Shown piece by piece: positions 47,089 through 55,753 of a stretch of DNA of 64,000 nucleotides. The notes beneath the pieces were generated by a model. The model saw only the letters and a list, made by a program, of their open reading frames with translations, was not told where the DNA came from and ran no database searches. Made by a program: the position numbers and the translations under genes. Within the stretch, counting starts at the first letter, position 1. The number at the start of each line of letters is the position of its first letter. The stretch is from Candidatus Chlorohelix allophototropha (GTDB taxonomy: Bacteria; Chloroflexota; Chloroflexia; Chloroheliales; Chloroheliaceae). The DNA is taken from contig NZ_CP128401.1 of NCBI RefSeq assembly GCF_030389965.1, forward strand, positions 124,001-188,000. Reading direction: 5' to 3'.

Positions 47089-49407
47089 CTACATAGTTTT
47101 TTTGATTATCACACATTGAAAATGATTATTGGTTTTGCCGAGAATTGATTGCACCTGCACTCCTGGGAAATTTCCTACAGTCAGACCGATCAGGTTGTCG
47201 AAACCGCCCAGCAGTAGCCCTGAAGTATTACCAGGCAAGTCTTTTCCTTTCAGTACGACACTACTGCTGCCACATGCCCCCAGAAGAGTTATCATTCTGG
47301 TTACACCCGCCTGGTTGTTACCGGCGGGTAGCATCGGCAAAGCGCCTGTTACCTCGATTGTATTAGCTGGATTCAACGCAAAATAGATGGTTCGACCCGG
47401 CGCGCTCTGACCGAATGCCCAGGAGAGGCTTTCCGTAACGTTACCTTGACCATTGTCACTGCTCTGCGAAACCTTGATGAGAGTGGTGGTGGCAGCTGCT
47501 AGGTTGGAATAGCTGGAAAGACCTCCAATCGGTAACGCTTTTACCCGATAAAAATATTCGGTAACAGAATCTAAACCAGAGTCGACTAATCTTCCAATTC
47601 CGGGGTCTACTTCTGAGCCGGTTTGAGTCCACCCCGAAGTACCATTTAGGCTACGTTCTATTATATAGCCGGAAACCTGGCTTCCAAAGGCGTGCCACGA
47701 AAGCTCAATCTGACTGCTGGAGATAGACCAAACCGTTAGCGCAGCCTCCTCATGGGGCGAGTTTGACGTGGAGTAGGCATAAGCCCCGATAAGACCGAGT
47801 GCCGTTCTGGTCTGTCCATCGAAATCCCAGATTACGCTGTTGGTGAGGTTTCCCACCGGGGCAAGTGGGGTTGTAGGTCGATCACCCCCTAGAAAATCAG
47901 AAATACTGAAAGAACTGGCTCCGAAAATATTGCCTCCCACTACCGGATGGAAATCATTGCTGGAGGGGGCAACCAGTTGAGGCTCGATCGTGTTGACAGC
48001 ATTATCGCGCAGCAATTGAGTTTGGTTGCATGTAGGGTTGGTCGGCTGGCAGCCCTGATCCGATTCTTCCACTCCCAGAGGATGGTCTGTCGGTCCATTC
48101 CATATTAGGTTACCCTGGATTTTCAGGTTAGTATCGGATTGCGCCGGGTTGGGTATATTGGTGCCTACAGGTGGAACCACCGCTCCAAAAATAGATAAAT
48201 GGGTATAGACAGTCTGAACAGGGGTCGGATTGTAGAATATATTATTGTAAACAAACACATTGCGGTCGGGAATCCATTCTCCGCCCTCGCTCTGGCTGGC
48301 AGGTCCCCATCCTCCCGCGCTATTTCGGGATTGGCAAGCGGCAGAATCCCCATCACAGCTTCTGCTCCCTGGGGCAACCAGTAGCAACGCTGCGCCTCCC
48401 GAGGCAATACCCACCGTATACAGGGTGTTGTTTGCCAGTAAGATGTTGTAGCCTCCCCTTACAGCCATACCCGCGTTCTGGACATCGTAAACCAGGTTAT
48501 TGATAAACTTCATATCGTAAGCTTCGTAATGCAGCCAGGGCGATACCATAAACTCAAAACCGGTTCCCTGTCCGGCAGAAAATCCGATATTCCCACAATC
48601 ATAAATCCGGTTGCCTTCAATTCTGAGATAGGCGCTCCCCCCCTTTAGTACCACGCAATCATTGTCGGTACGGTGCAGCCGATTGCCCTGGATATGACCG
48701 TTCTGAACCCCCACAAAATCTAGGGCAAACCAGAAAGCTCCGCTGATGTCGCTGTCTTCGACATAAATATAGTGGCTCTGGTTTACTTTCAGGGTTTCCT
48801 GGGGCTGGGAGACGCTTCCATCAAAGCCGTCTAGCTTTGAATTTCGAATCAGGATGTGATCACCCTGCTCGATATGAACCACATTGCTCCCGCCTCCGTA
48901 GTTCAGGTCGGTCACAAAATCAAGACCGCTCAGGTAAAGGTAGCGGGTATCGAAGATATTCAGGTAACCATGCAATCGGGTTGTGCCGGGACCATCGGCA
49001 GATTGGATCAAAATGGGGAACTGGTAGGTGCCATAACGCGATTCCATCCAGCCGGAAGAGGGGAGTGCGCTCTCGGGATAATCACCCGGCACCAAGGTTA
49101 TTCGGTAGCCTGAGCCACTCAGAAGAGTACCGGATGGTATACGAGCCCACGCCTCAGCCAAGGTTCGTAAAGGTTGTGCCCGCGAATCTCCTAGGGCTGA
49201 GTCGTTCCCGTTGACCGGGTCTACCCATAAATCCCTGAAAATCGGTGTACCCATGTCGTAGTAACGAGGCTCTATCACCTGCGCCTTTAGATTATTTGCC
49301 GATTCCAGGGACAGAACAATAAATAATAAGATTGATAATAGAAGAAAAATCCAAAGGAAAGTCGGGGGGAAAAGGATGCTATGCTGCGGCAACGATTTGT
49401 GCTTCAT
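47089..49407 (-). CDS. Secreted parallel beta-helix protein with fibronectin III domain
   Basis: The protein has 772 residues. A signal/TM helix (FLWIFLLLSILLFIVLSL) lies at ~16-34. Then comes LWVDPVNGNDSALG and a region of right-handed beta-helix repeats (IRNSKLDGF, VEDSDISGAF, IEGNRIYDCGN, FINNLVYDVQNA, LANNTLYTV), as in pectate-lyase or NosD-like folds. A FnIII-like domain (SSSQIELSWHAFGSQVSGYIIERS) spans ~560-650. The C-terminal ~110 residues (GNVTESLSWAF, LLLGGFDNLIGLTVGNFPGVQV) form another short repeat unit. Ligand or activity unknown; polysaccharide binding is plausible. The ATG is at 49407. Confidence 0.82.
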   Translation of the reverse strand: MKHKSLPQHSILFPPTFLWIFLLLSILLFIVLSLESANNLKAQVIEPRYYDMGTPIFRDLWVDPVNGNDSALGDSRAQPLRTLAEAWARIPSGTLLSGSGYRITLVPGDYPESALPSSGWMESRYGTYQFPILIQSADGPGTTRLHGYLNIFDTRYLYLSGLDFVTDLNYGGGSNVVHIEQGDHILIRNSKLDGFDGSVSQPQETLKVNQSHYIYVEDSDISGAFWFALDFVGVQNGHIQGNRLHRTDNDCVVLKGGSAYLRIEGNRIYDCGNIGFSAGQGTGFEFMVSPWLHYEAYDMKFINNLVYDVQNAGMAVRGGYNILLANNTLYTVGIASGGAALLLVAPGSRSCDGDSAACQSRNSAGGWGPASQSEGGEWIPDRNVFVYNNIFYNPTPVQTVYTHLSIFGAVVPPVGTNIPNPAQSDTNLKIQGNLIWNGPTDHPLGVEESDQGCQPTNPTCNQTQLLRDNAVNTIEPQLVAPSSNDFHPVVGGNIFGASSFSISDFLGGDRPTTPLAPVGNLTNSVIWDFDGQTRTALGLIGAYAYSTSNSPHEEAALTVWSISSSQIELSWHAFGSQVSGYIIERSLNGTSGWTQTGSEVDPGIGRLVDSGLDSVTEYFYRVKALPIGGLSSYSNLAAATTTLIKVSQSSDNGQGNVTESLSWAFGQSAPGRTIYFALNPANTIEVTGALPMLPAGNNQAGVTRMITLLGACGSSSVVLKGKDLPGNTSGLLLGGFDNLIGLTVGNFPGVQVQSILGKTNNHFQCVIIKKTM

Positions 49408-49550
49408 ATTAACTTCTTCCTCACATCTGGCCGGGATGCAGAGTTTATTTTTCTATCACCGAACCCCCCACGGTTCGATTGATAATAGCCTGAGTTCTAT
49501 TTTCCAGTATAGGGTAAGATTCGATCCACTTCAAGAAGGCTTTCTATCCG

Positions 49551-49680
49551 GGGCAAGTTCATTTGAAGTCAAGAACAGCTATCTTGAGCCAAGTCTGTCC
49601 ACCTTCGAATCATCTCTGGTAGAGAAGTTCAATCTAAAACCGTCCAGTACCACCACTTGCCACAATTCTGGGTTAAGCAG
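49551..49680 (+). pseudogene. hcp C-terminal tail fragment
   Basis: The stretch reads VKNSYLEPSLSTF and then SLVEKFNLKPSSTT, matching the last ~40 residues of Hcp seen at 35865-35987 ([26 protein letters not shown]), with small deletions and a shift at the end. Nucleotides are also similar. It is a second, more decayed hcp remnant 14 kb from the first. The rest of the 49408-49829 gap holds no gene. Confidence 0.75.
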
Positions 49681-49829
49681 TAACATTATTTTGGCTTCCT
49701 TTTCTCTTTGACAAACCAACTTTCAAAGAGTTATTGTTATTTCTGGCTTTAAGAAGCCTCCAAACCGGGCTTCTCTTAAAAAGGGCAAGTTCTCCAAACT
49801 TGTATAAAAAACTAAAGGTATAAAAGCTT

Positions 49830-50816
49830 ATGGAAATGCGTCAATTGGGAAAAACAGGTCCACTGGTCTCTGCACTTGGTCTGGGCTGTATGGGAATGTC
49901 AGATTTCTACGGTAGCCGGGATGATCAAGAGTCGCTGGCAACCCTCCAATATGCCCTTGATCAGGGTCTTAACTTCTTTGATACCGCCGATATGTACGGG
50001 GTGGGTCGAAATGAAGAACTGGTGGGTAAAGCCATAAAGGGACAGCGCAGCAAGGTATTTCTCGCTACCAAATTCGGGAACCAGCGTGCTGCCGATGGCG
50101 CCTTTTTAGGAGTAAACGGACGACCAGAATATGTCCGCAGTGCCTGTGAAGCCAGCCTACAACGGTTGGGGGTAGAGTATATAGATTTATACTACCAGCA
50201 CAGAGTTGATCCCAAAACTCCAATCGAAGAAACAGTTGGGGCGATGGCAGAACTGGTAAAAGAAGGTAAAGTGCGTTATCTGGGACTCTCGGAAGCTTCA
50301 GCCTCAACCATTCGTAGGGCTTACGCCATTCACCCCCTCACCGCTTTGCAAACCGAGTATTCCTTATGGGCTAGAGATGTAGAAGCAGAGATACTACCAA
50401 CCTGCAGGGAGCTTGGAATAGGTTTTGTAGCCTATAGTCCGCTAGGACGTGGCTTATTGACCGGAAATTACAAACGTCCTGAAGATTTCGAAGAGGGAGA
50501 TTACCGCCGCCACCAGCCGCGGTTTCAGGGAGAAAATTTCCAAAAGAATCTGGAATTGGTAGCGGCGGTAGAAAAGCTGGCGGAAGAAAAAGGAGCAAAA
50601 GCTTCACAAGTAGCGCTGGCATGGTTACTGGCGAAGGGACTTGACATAATACCGATTCCGGGAACCAAGCGACAAAAATATCTGGAAGAAAATATGGGTG
50701 CAATACAGGTGAAGTTAACCGAAGCTGAAGTAGCGCTTCTTGAAAACGTATTCAAGCCGGGAGTAGGAGCAGGGACGCGCTATCCCGAAACGGCAATGCG
50801 AGCGGTCAATTTGTAG
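49830..50816 (+). CDS. Aldo/keto reductase
   Basis: This is a 328-residue NADPH-dependent oxidoreductase of the AKR superfamily. The catalytic residues are visible: Asp and Tyr in FFDTADMYG, Lys in VFLATKFG and His in [12 protein letters not shown]-binding elements near the C-terminus include IPIPGTKR and the LEENMGA region. It is closest to the AKR13-like group that begins [10 protein letters not shown] and has [11 protein letters not shown] 49830. Physiological substrate unknown; it stands alone. Confidence 0.94.
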   Translation: MEMRQLGKTGPLVSALGLGCMGMSDFYGSRDDQESLATLQYALDQGLNFFDTADMYGVGRNEELVGKAIKGQRSKVFLATKFGNQRAADGAFLGVNGRPEYVRSACEASLQRLGVEYIDLYYQHRVDPKTPIEETVGAMAELVKEGKVRYLGLSEASASTIRRAYAIHPLTALQTEYSLWARDVEAEILPTCRELGIGFVAYSPLGRGLLTGNYKRPEDFEEGDYRRHQPRFQGENFQKNLELVAAVEKLAEEKGAKASQVALAWLLAKGLDIIPIPGTKRQKYLEENMGAIQVKLTEAEVALLENVFKPGVGAGTRYPETAMRAVNL

Positions 50817-50827
50817 AAGCTTGATTA

Positions 50828-50915
50828 ACTCGCTGCATAACAAACAGATTATCCGGGGCGTTTCTGGCTTGAAGCATGTAAATGCTATTCTGATCCATGC
50901 TATTATCCGGTACAC
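50828..50915 (-). pseudogene. Fragment of the Asp-box protein gene
   Basis: On the minus strand it encodes VPDNSMDQNSIYMLQ and RNAPDNLFVMQRV, matching residues ~323-351 of the protein at 20057-21910, with only a few base differences over 88 bases. No other part of that gene follows. It lies on the same (minus) side as the second Uma2 copy, in line with the order in the 19-21 kb region. Confidence 0.85.
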
Positions 50916-51058
50916 ACAGCTGGCTTGGGCGAAACCGAACATTAGCCAAAGAATACGACCGGTTATCAGTAAATATCGAAGCGAACACTTAGATGGCGAT
51001 GATCCAATTAGCACTCAAAAGGCTGACTAAAGCTTCCCCTTGATTGGGTTTTAAGAAA

Positions 51059-51078
51059 CGCTCAGAGTAAGATGAGCG
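51059..51078. terminator. Hairpin between convergent genes
   Basis: CGCTCA and TGAGCG pair around GAGTAAGA. T-rich runs follow on both strands, so it can serve both the reductase and the VOC gene. Confidence 0.6.
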
Positions 51079-51082
51079 CTTT

Positions 51083-51478
51083 TCAATTTTTCAATTGAAC
51101 TAAGTCCCATAGATTACCGTATAAATCTTCAAATACCGCAACTGTACCATATGGGGCATCTTTGGGACTCCTCACAAATTTAATACCCAGGGAAACCATC
51201 TCGGTGTAATCCCTCCAAAAGTCGTCAGTATTGAGAAAGAGGAAGACCCTTCCACCTGTCTGATTACCGATAAATGGTACTTGTTCTGGTTTGGATGCCC
51301 GCGCCAGAAGAATCTTAGTCCCAGTTGACCCTGACGGAGCAATCAGGACCCATCTTTTATTTTCCTCCGGTAAGTAGGTGTCCTCAGCTAAGGTAAAATG
51401 CAATTTTTTGGTATAAAAATCAATTGCTTCATCATAGTCTCGGATAACTAACGCTACATAAACAAGAGATTGCTTCAT
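51083..51478 (-). CDS. VOC-family (glyoxalase/bleomycin-resistance fold) protein
   Basis: The protein has 131 residues from ATG 51478, with AGAGGT upstream. It has the paired beta-alpha-beta-beta-beta modules of the vicinal oxygen chelate fold: YVALVIRDYDEAIDFYTKKL at the start and YGTVAVFEDLYGNLWDLVQ at the end, where the Glu/Asp of the second metal site lies. The metal ligands are only partly evident, and the substrate is unknown. It is followed by an IS1182 fragment upstream and sits inside a duplicated region. Confidence 0.88.
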   Translation of the reverse strand: MKQSLVYVALVIRDYDEAIDFYTKKLHFTLAEDTYLPEENKRWVLIAPSGSTGTKILLARASKPEQVPFIGNQTGGRVFLFLNTDDFWRDYTEMVSLGIKFVRSPKDAPYGTVAVFEDLYGNLWDLVQLKN

Positions 51479-51516
51479 TCGATACCTCTATTTTGTTCTA
51501 CTTTGAATCCAAAATA

Positions 51517-51822
51517 TTAGAACACTAATACCTTTTTGTAAGCAAATAAATATTTCCAATCTATCCGGCTGCGTCCCATCTCAGCCTCCTGTCGATCAGA
51601 TAGGCCTTCCACAAATTGCAATACTGTGATAAGGGCTAGGCGCCAGGGGGCTAAGGCTAGTTGTCCTTCATTTGAAAATAACTTAAGAAACTGCTCATCC
51701 TGGTAGAGAGAACCCATTTCATCCCGCAATTTCAGACAGAAATTCCCCTTGGGAAAGGCCGCTTTAGCTACTCTAATTGTTTCGGCTGGAATTGTTTCTA
51801 TTTTTTGAGGCTGGAGGGACAT
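51517..51822 (-). pseudogene. IS1182-family transposase, N-terminal fragment
   Basis: There are 101 residues from ATG 51822 with an AAGGAG site. The start of IS1182-type transposases is clear (ETIRVAKAAFPKGNFCLKLRDE, LAPWRLALITVLQFVEGLSDRQ, then RIDWKY). After about 93 residues the match ends and a stop follows. The DDE domain is absent. Confidence 0.83.
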
Positions 51823-51906
51823 ATGCTACTCCTTTTTGTTACGGGGTATTGCTTTTTCTTCCCGTCATTCTAACAAAGACTTCTTCTTTTAGTTCGCCAA
51901 CATATC

Positions 51907-52795
51907 ACCTTTGGGGCAGAACTGGAGCGACCTAGAACAAGATATTTAGGTTAGGTAGAACAAAAAGTGAAACAATTGCTGGAACTGTGACTGCCAAAAA
52001 CACCTATATACCCTCATTGTACCGCAATTTGAATATAAGCTTTAGTTGACATAAATCTGCATTCTCTTTCAGAAAACCATGCATAAGAATGATTCTACTC
52101 GGCACAACTTGTCGTTAGGAGCAACGACAACAACGCCTAAGTTTAAAGTGCAGTATGCCACGCTCTTTCGGGTTAGATTACTATAAGCATTGACTAATCT
52201 TGTAGGAATACTTTCAGCATTATTGAGGTGCGGGATAAATTTCTGGAGGTGGTTGTTATCAACTCGGTGTTGACTGTTTCCCTGCTATACTTCATCCTCT
52301 TCGAAGGTAATACCCTCGTACAGACTGGCAAGACTTATCTCAATTTCTTTGGCAAAAACCAGCTTTAGCTTGTCTTCTAATAACTCTAATGGGGTTAACT
52401 CCATCCAGGCGTTCCCCGCTACCCGCTGCCTACATTCCACCCTGACCTCTTCAGAATCTATTATTACATAGTAATTTAGACCCGGAATCTTCTTATACTC
52501 CTCTGCCTTGGTGTTCCGGTCATAAATGCGGGTGGAAGGACTCAAAATTTCAAACAACGCCACAGGATTGGCGATGGTAAAACGGTCACCTTTGTAATAC
52601 TCTGGCTGTCCACAGATTATCCCCGCGTCAGGGTAGGTAACAAACTCATCACCTTCGCTACGCTTGCGTCCTTTAGAGCGTGGATTTCCGGGGATGGCTA
52701 TTTTCAAGTCACTGTTAAAGACCTGGCAGCCACTTCCTCTGAGTTGAGTGTGAAGCACAGAGACAAGATTGACCGCGATCAAACTATGCTCCAAA
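51907..52795 (-). repeat. 889-bp inverted duplication, copy B
   Basis: This is the near-identical reverse complement of 19153-20041. The few differences include single-base changes such as the one near 51950. Copy B continues into a complete Uma2 gene, so it is the likely donor. Bases 51823-52284 contain no gene. Confidence 0.93.
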
Positions 52796-52911
52796 CTCCC
52801 GCCTGCCAAAGCATAAACCTGCCCATTCAAGAAGTCACGCTTAACCTTGGAACGCTGCTCTTCCCAAAGGTATTCTTCTACAGTATAAGATTGTCGATCA
52901 GGTTGCTGCAT
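52285..52911 (-). CDS. Uma2-family (DUF820) putative endonuclease
   Basis: The protein has 208 residues from ATG 52911. It has the Uma2 layout: YTVEEYLWEEQRSKVKRDFLNGQVYALAGGS, then YPDAGII, ALFEILSPSTRIYDRNTKAEEYKKIP and YYVIIDSEEV. The family has a PD-(D/E)xK-like core with the acidic Asp and Glu in PDAG and FEILSPST, and the Lys in NTKAEEY. Its role is unclear and members are often seen in large, variable families in cyanobacteria and Chloroflexota. An identical but 5'-truncated copy is at 19154-19663. Confidence 0.9.
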   Translation of the reverse strand: MQQPDRQSYTVEEYLWEEQRSKVKRDFLNGQVYALAGGSLEHSLIAVNLVSVLHTQLRGSGCQVFNSDLKIAIPGNPRSKGRKRSEGDEFVTYPDAGIICGQPEYYKGDRFTIANPVALFEILSPSTRIYDRNTKAEEYKKIPGLNYYVIIDSEEVRVECRQRVAGNAWMELTPLELLEDKLKLVFAKEIEISLASLYEGITFEEDEV

Positions 52912-52959
52912 ATTTAGATCCTTTTATTCTTGCTTGAATTCTATCTTAGCATAAAGCCC

Positions 52960-53250
52960 TATATTTTGTTCGGTAGAATTATGGACGACTCTCCTGGAAA
53001 CAGGCTGTCCTCAATAAAGGTCAGGTCTAGACCACCAAAACTAGTACGTTCATCGTCCAGCCACACCAAACTATATGATATTGTTCGGTCAGATGACCCT
53101 TTTGCCCCTTACCACCAGATAGCCGAGGCGTAAAGCCCGTTCCTGGTAGACTACATTCACCATTAAAGCCATACAATCTTGACCAACCGTACTGCCATCC
53201 ATTGCCAATACCACGCTGGTATGAGAAATTGAAGCAGAGAAGGCTAAAAA
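52960..53250 (-). pseudogene. IS4-like transposase remnant
   Basis: On the minus strand, about 53090-53235 reads VVLAMDGSTVGQDCMALMVNVVYQERALRLGYLVVRGK, in two pieces resembling the first DDE block of an IS4-like transposase. A shifted frame beyond it (LDDERTSFGGLDL, LFPGESSIILPNKI) may be a later part of the same protein. Large pieces and the catalytic third residue are missing. Confidence 0.5.
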
Positions 53251-53330
53251 CTGGGAAATCTGGTATATTATCAGTAGCACTACAAACATTAATTCTATTT
53301 CGCTTGAGGAAATAAGGAAAAATAACCGGA

Positions 53331-55751
53331 ATGTCGCAAAACTATAGCGCCGAAAACATAGAAGTCCTTGAAGGGGTAGAGGCAATCCGCCGCAATCCCG
53401 GAATGTATATCGGCAGTACCGGCTCTCACGGGCTAGTCCACCTCATATACGAAGCCTTTGCCAACTCGGTGGATGAAGCCGTCGCTGGTTACGGCACTTG
53501 CATCACCCTCAGCCTAGACCTGCACACTGGCTGGGTAACAGTCGAGGACGAAGGGCGCGGTATCCCCTTTGAGCTTAAAGAACACAAAGGACAGATGCTA
53601 CCCGCTGCCACCATCATCGTCTCGACTATTCACGCCGGAGGCAAGTTCGACAATTCCAAACAGACCAGCGCCTACGCCAGTAGCGGCGGCTTGCACGGAG
53701 TAGGTACCACCGCCATCAACGCCTTTGCCGAAGTGCTGGAACTGGACTCTTGGCGAAACGGGCAGCACTTTAGACAGACCTTCAAGCACGGAGAACCCCA
53801 GCCCCACAAACTAGAGAAATGCGATAAAGCCAAACACGGCACCCGTTTCCGCTGGAAAGCAGACCTCAAACTCTTTGACACTGGTTCCCACTACGACCTA
53901 GAACTCTTGGTGAGCCGGATCAAACCCGCCGCCTACCTCAACCCCGGACTGAAAATAATCCTGTCCTTACACCAAGAGGGCGAAGACAGCCCGAAAGTGC
54001 AGGAATTCTATTCTCAGAACGGGCTGGGCGGTTACGTCACTGACCTGCTCAAAGAACTGGAAGGGGCAGAAGCGCGCGCCCTATTCCCCCAACCCATCCT
54101 CATCGAGGGGGAACGGGAGGGAGTACAGGTGAGCGCTGCCCTGCTCATAAGCGCCGAAAGCTACCAGACCACCATCCACAGCTATGCCAACTCCATCCGA
54201 ACTAGAGACGGTGGCACCCACGAAAGCGGCTTCAAAGCAGCGTTAACCAGGGTAGTGAATGATCAGTCTGCCAACGGCATTAGCCCTAGCGCCGGCACCG
54301 CTACAAAAAGCAAAGTGGCAACCAAGAGCAAAGCCAAGAACGGCAAAACCCCCTCCAAAAGCCAACCGATCAGCTTCAAACCGGAAGTAATTCAGCAGGG
54401 CTTGTACGTAACCATCGCCATAAAGCTGGCACGACCCCAGTTCCAGAGCCAAACCAAAGATCGGCTAAGTTCGGCAGAAGTGGAGGGCATAACCCGCAGC
54501 GTGATAGGGCAGGGACTAGCGGACTGGTTTAGCGCCAATCCCAAACAGGGCAACGCCTGGCTCAAACGCATCGAAGCTTCACAGAAAGCCCGGGAAGAAG
54601 CGCTGCATTATGAGGAACTGGCGCGGGCGGCTGCCAGAGACAAGGGTGGGCTACTCATCGACAAAGCCATCTCCGACAAATTTGTGCGCTGTGCCAGTAA
54701 AAGCCCAGCAGAGAGCGAAATCCTGATCGTGGAGGGAGACAGCGCGGGGGGCAGCGCGGTACAGGGGCGCGATGCCAAAACCCAAGCCATCCTAAAACTG
54801 CGGGGCAAACCCTTGAACGTAGCGGGGGCAAAACTCAGCACAATCGTGAGCAACCAAGAAATCCTGACCCTGCTAAACGTACTGGGCACCGGCTTTGGCA
54901 GCAGCTTCGACCTCACGAAGTTGGCATTCCACAAAATAATAATAATGAGCGATGCCGATGTGGACGGGCTGCACATCCAATGCCTACTCCTGACCTTCTT
55001 TCACGAAATGTTACCGGAACTCATCCGGCAGGGGCACATCTACATCGCCCAACCCCCCCTCTACAAAGTCACCTACAAAAAGCAGGACATCTGGCTGTTG
55101 GATGATGCCGCCAAAGACCTGTGGCTCAGACAGCACCGGGATGGCATTGGACTGGCATTCAAACGGTTCAAAGGACTGGGGGAAATGAACCCACGCGAAC
55201 TCAGGGAAACCACCCTTGACCCGACTAAGCGCACCCTACTCAGAGTGACCATCGAAGAGGCGGATTTAGCCAGCAAGTTGGTACATCAATTGATGGAAAG
55301 CAAAGATGCGGGAGTGCGGCGAGAGTTTCTGGAACAATTTGGAGGAGGTTGGCTGGCGCCAACAATGCCTACCACTGCCAGCAAAGCTAAAAGCTCGGCT
55401 GAAACGGCTACTATTGGCAAAGCTAAAAACTCGGCTGAAGCGGCTAGAAACTCACCTGAACCAACAAACCTAAAGAAAGAATCATCAACGCTGGTACAGG
55501 CTACGCTGTCACAGCCTACACAGCCTTCAACCGCGGCTAAAGTGCCTACCACTTCGGGCAAACCCTCGGCTGAAGCGGCTACTGTCGGCAAAGCTAAAAA
55601 CTCGCCTGAACCAACAAACCTAAAGAAAGAACCCTCAACGCTGGTACAGCCTACACAGCCTACTACTACCAGCAAAGCTAAAACCTCACCTGAGCCCACC
55701 AACCTAGCAACTGCCTCAGACAAAGCCAAAAGTGCGAAGGGGGTAGCATAA
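53331..55751 (+). CDS. Type IIA DNA topoisomerase subunit B (GyrB/ParE-like), unusual
   Basis: This 806-residue ATPase subunit has the GHKL motifs (ANSVDEAVAGYG, VEDEGRGIP, GGLHGVG) in the first 150 residues. A transducer domain follows with a Lys/Ser-rich insert at ~320-345 (TKSKVATKSKAKNGKTP). The Toprim domain has VEGDSAGGSA and SDADVDG, followed by LHIQ where most members have SHIR. The conserved C-terminal end (EFLEQF) is followed by ~125 residues of low-complexity repeats (KAKNSPEPTNLKKEPSTL and similar). The A subunit begins 3 bases after the stop. Gyrase versus topoisomerase IV cannot be settled from the B subunit. Confidence 0.9.
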   Translation: MSQNYSAENIEVLEGVEAIRRNPGMYIGSTGSHGLVHLIYEAFANSVDEAVAGYGTCITLSLDLHTGWVTVEDEGRGIPFELKEHKGQMLPAATIIVSTIHAGGKFDNSKQTSAYASSGGLHGVGTTAINAFAEVLELDSWRNGQHFRQTFKHGEPQPHKLEKCDKAKHGTRFRWKADLKLFDTGSHYDLELLVSRIKPAAYLNPGLKIILSLHQEGEDSPKVQEFYSQNGLGGYVTDLLKELEGAEARALFPQPILIEGEREGVQVSAALLISAESYQTTIHSYANSIRTRDGGTHESGFKAALTRVVNDQSANGISPSAGTATKSKVATKSKAKNGKTPSKSQPISFKPEVIQQGLYVTIAIKLARPQFQSQTKDRLSSAEVEGITRSVIGQGLADWFSANPKQGNAWLKRIEASQKAREEALHYEELARAAARDKGGLLIDKAISDKFVRCASKSPAESEILIVEGDSAGGSAVQGRDAKTQAILKLRGKPLNVAGAKLSTIVSNQEILTLLNVLGTGFGSSFDLTKLAFHKIIIMSDADVDGLHIQCLLLTFFHEMLPELIRQGHIYIAQPPLYKVTYKKQDIWLLDDAAKDLWLRQHRDGIGLAFKRFKGLGEMNPRELRETTLDPTKRTLLRVTIEEADLASKLVHQLMESKDAGVRREFLEQFGGGWLAPTMPTTASKAKSSAETATIGKAKNSAEAARNSPEPTNLKKESSTLVQATLSQPTQPSTAAKVPTTSGKPSAEAATVGKAKNSPEPTNLKKEPSTLVQPTQPTTTSKAKTSPEPTNLATASDKAKSAKGVA

Positions 55752-55753
55752 CC

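Noticed and set aside
50821-51030. 69-codon plus-strand frame after the aldo/keto reductase
   Set aside because: Its first half is the antisense of the Asp-box gene fragment; no ribosome site or domain.
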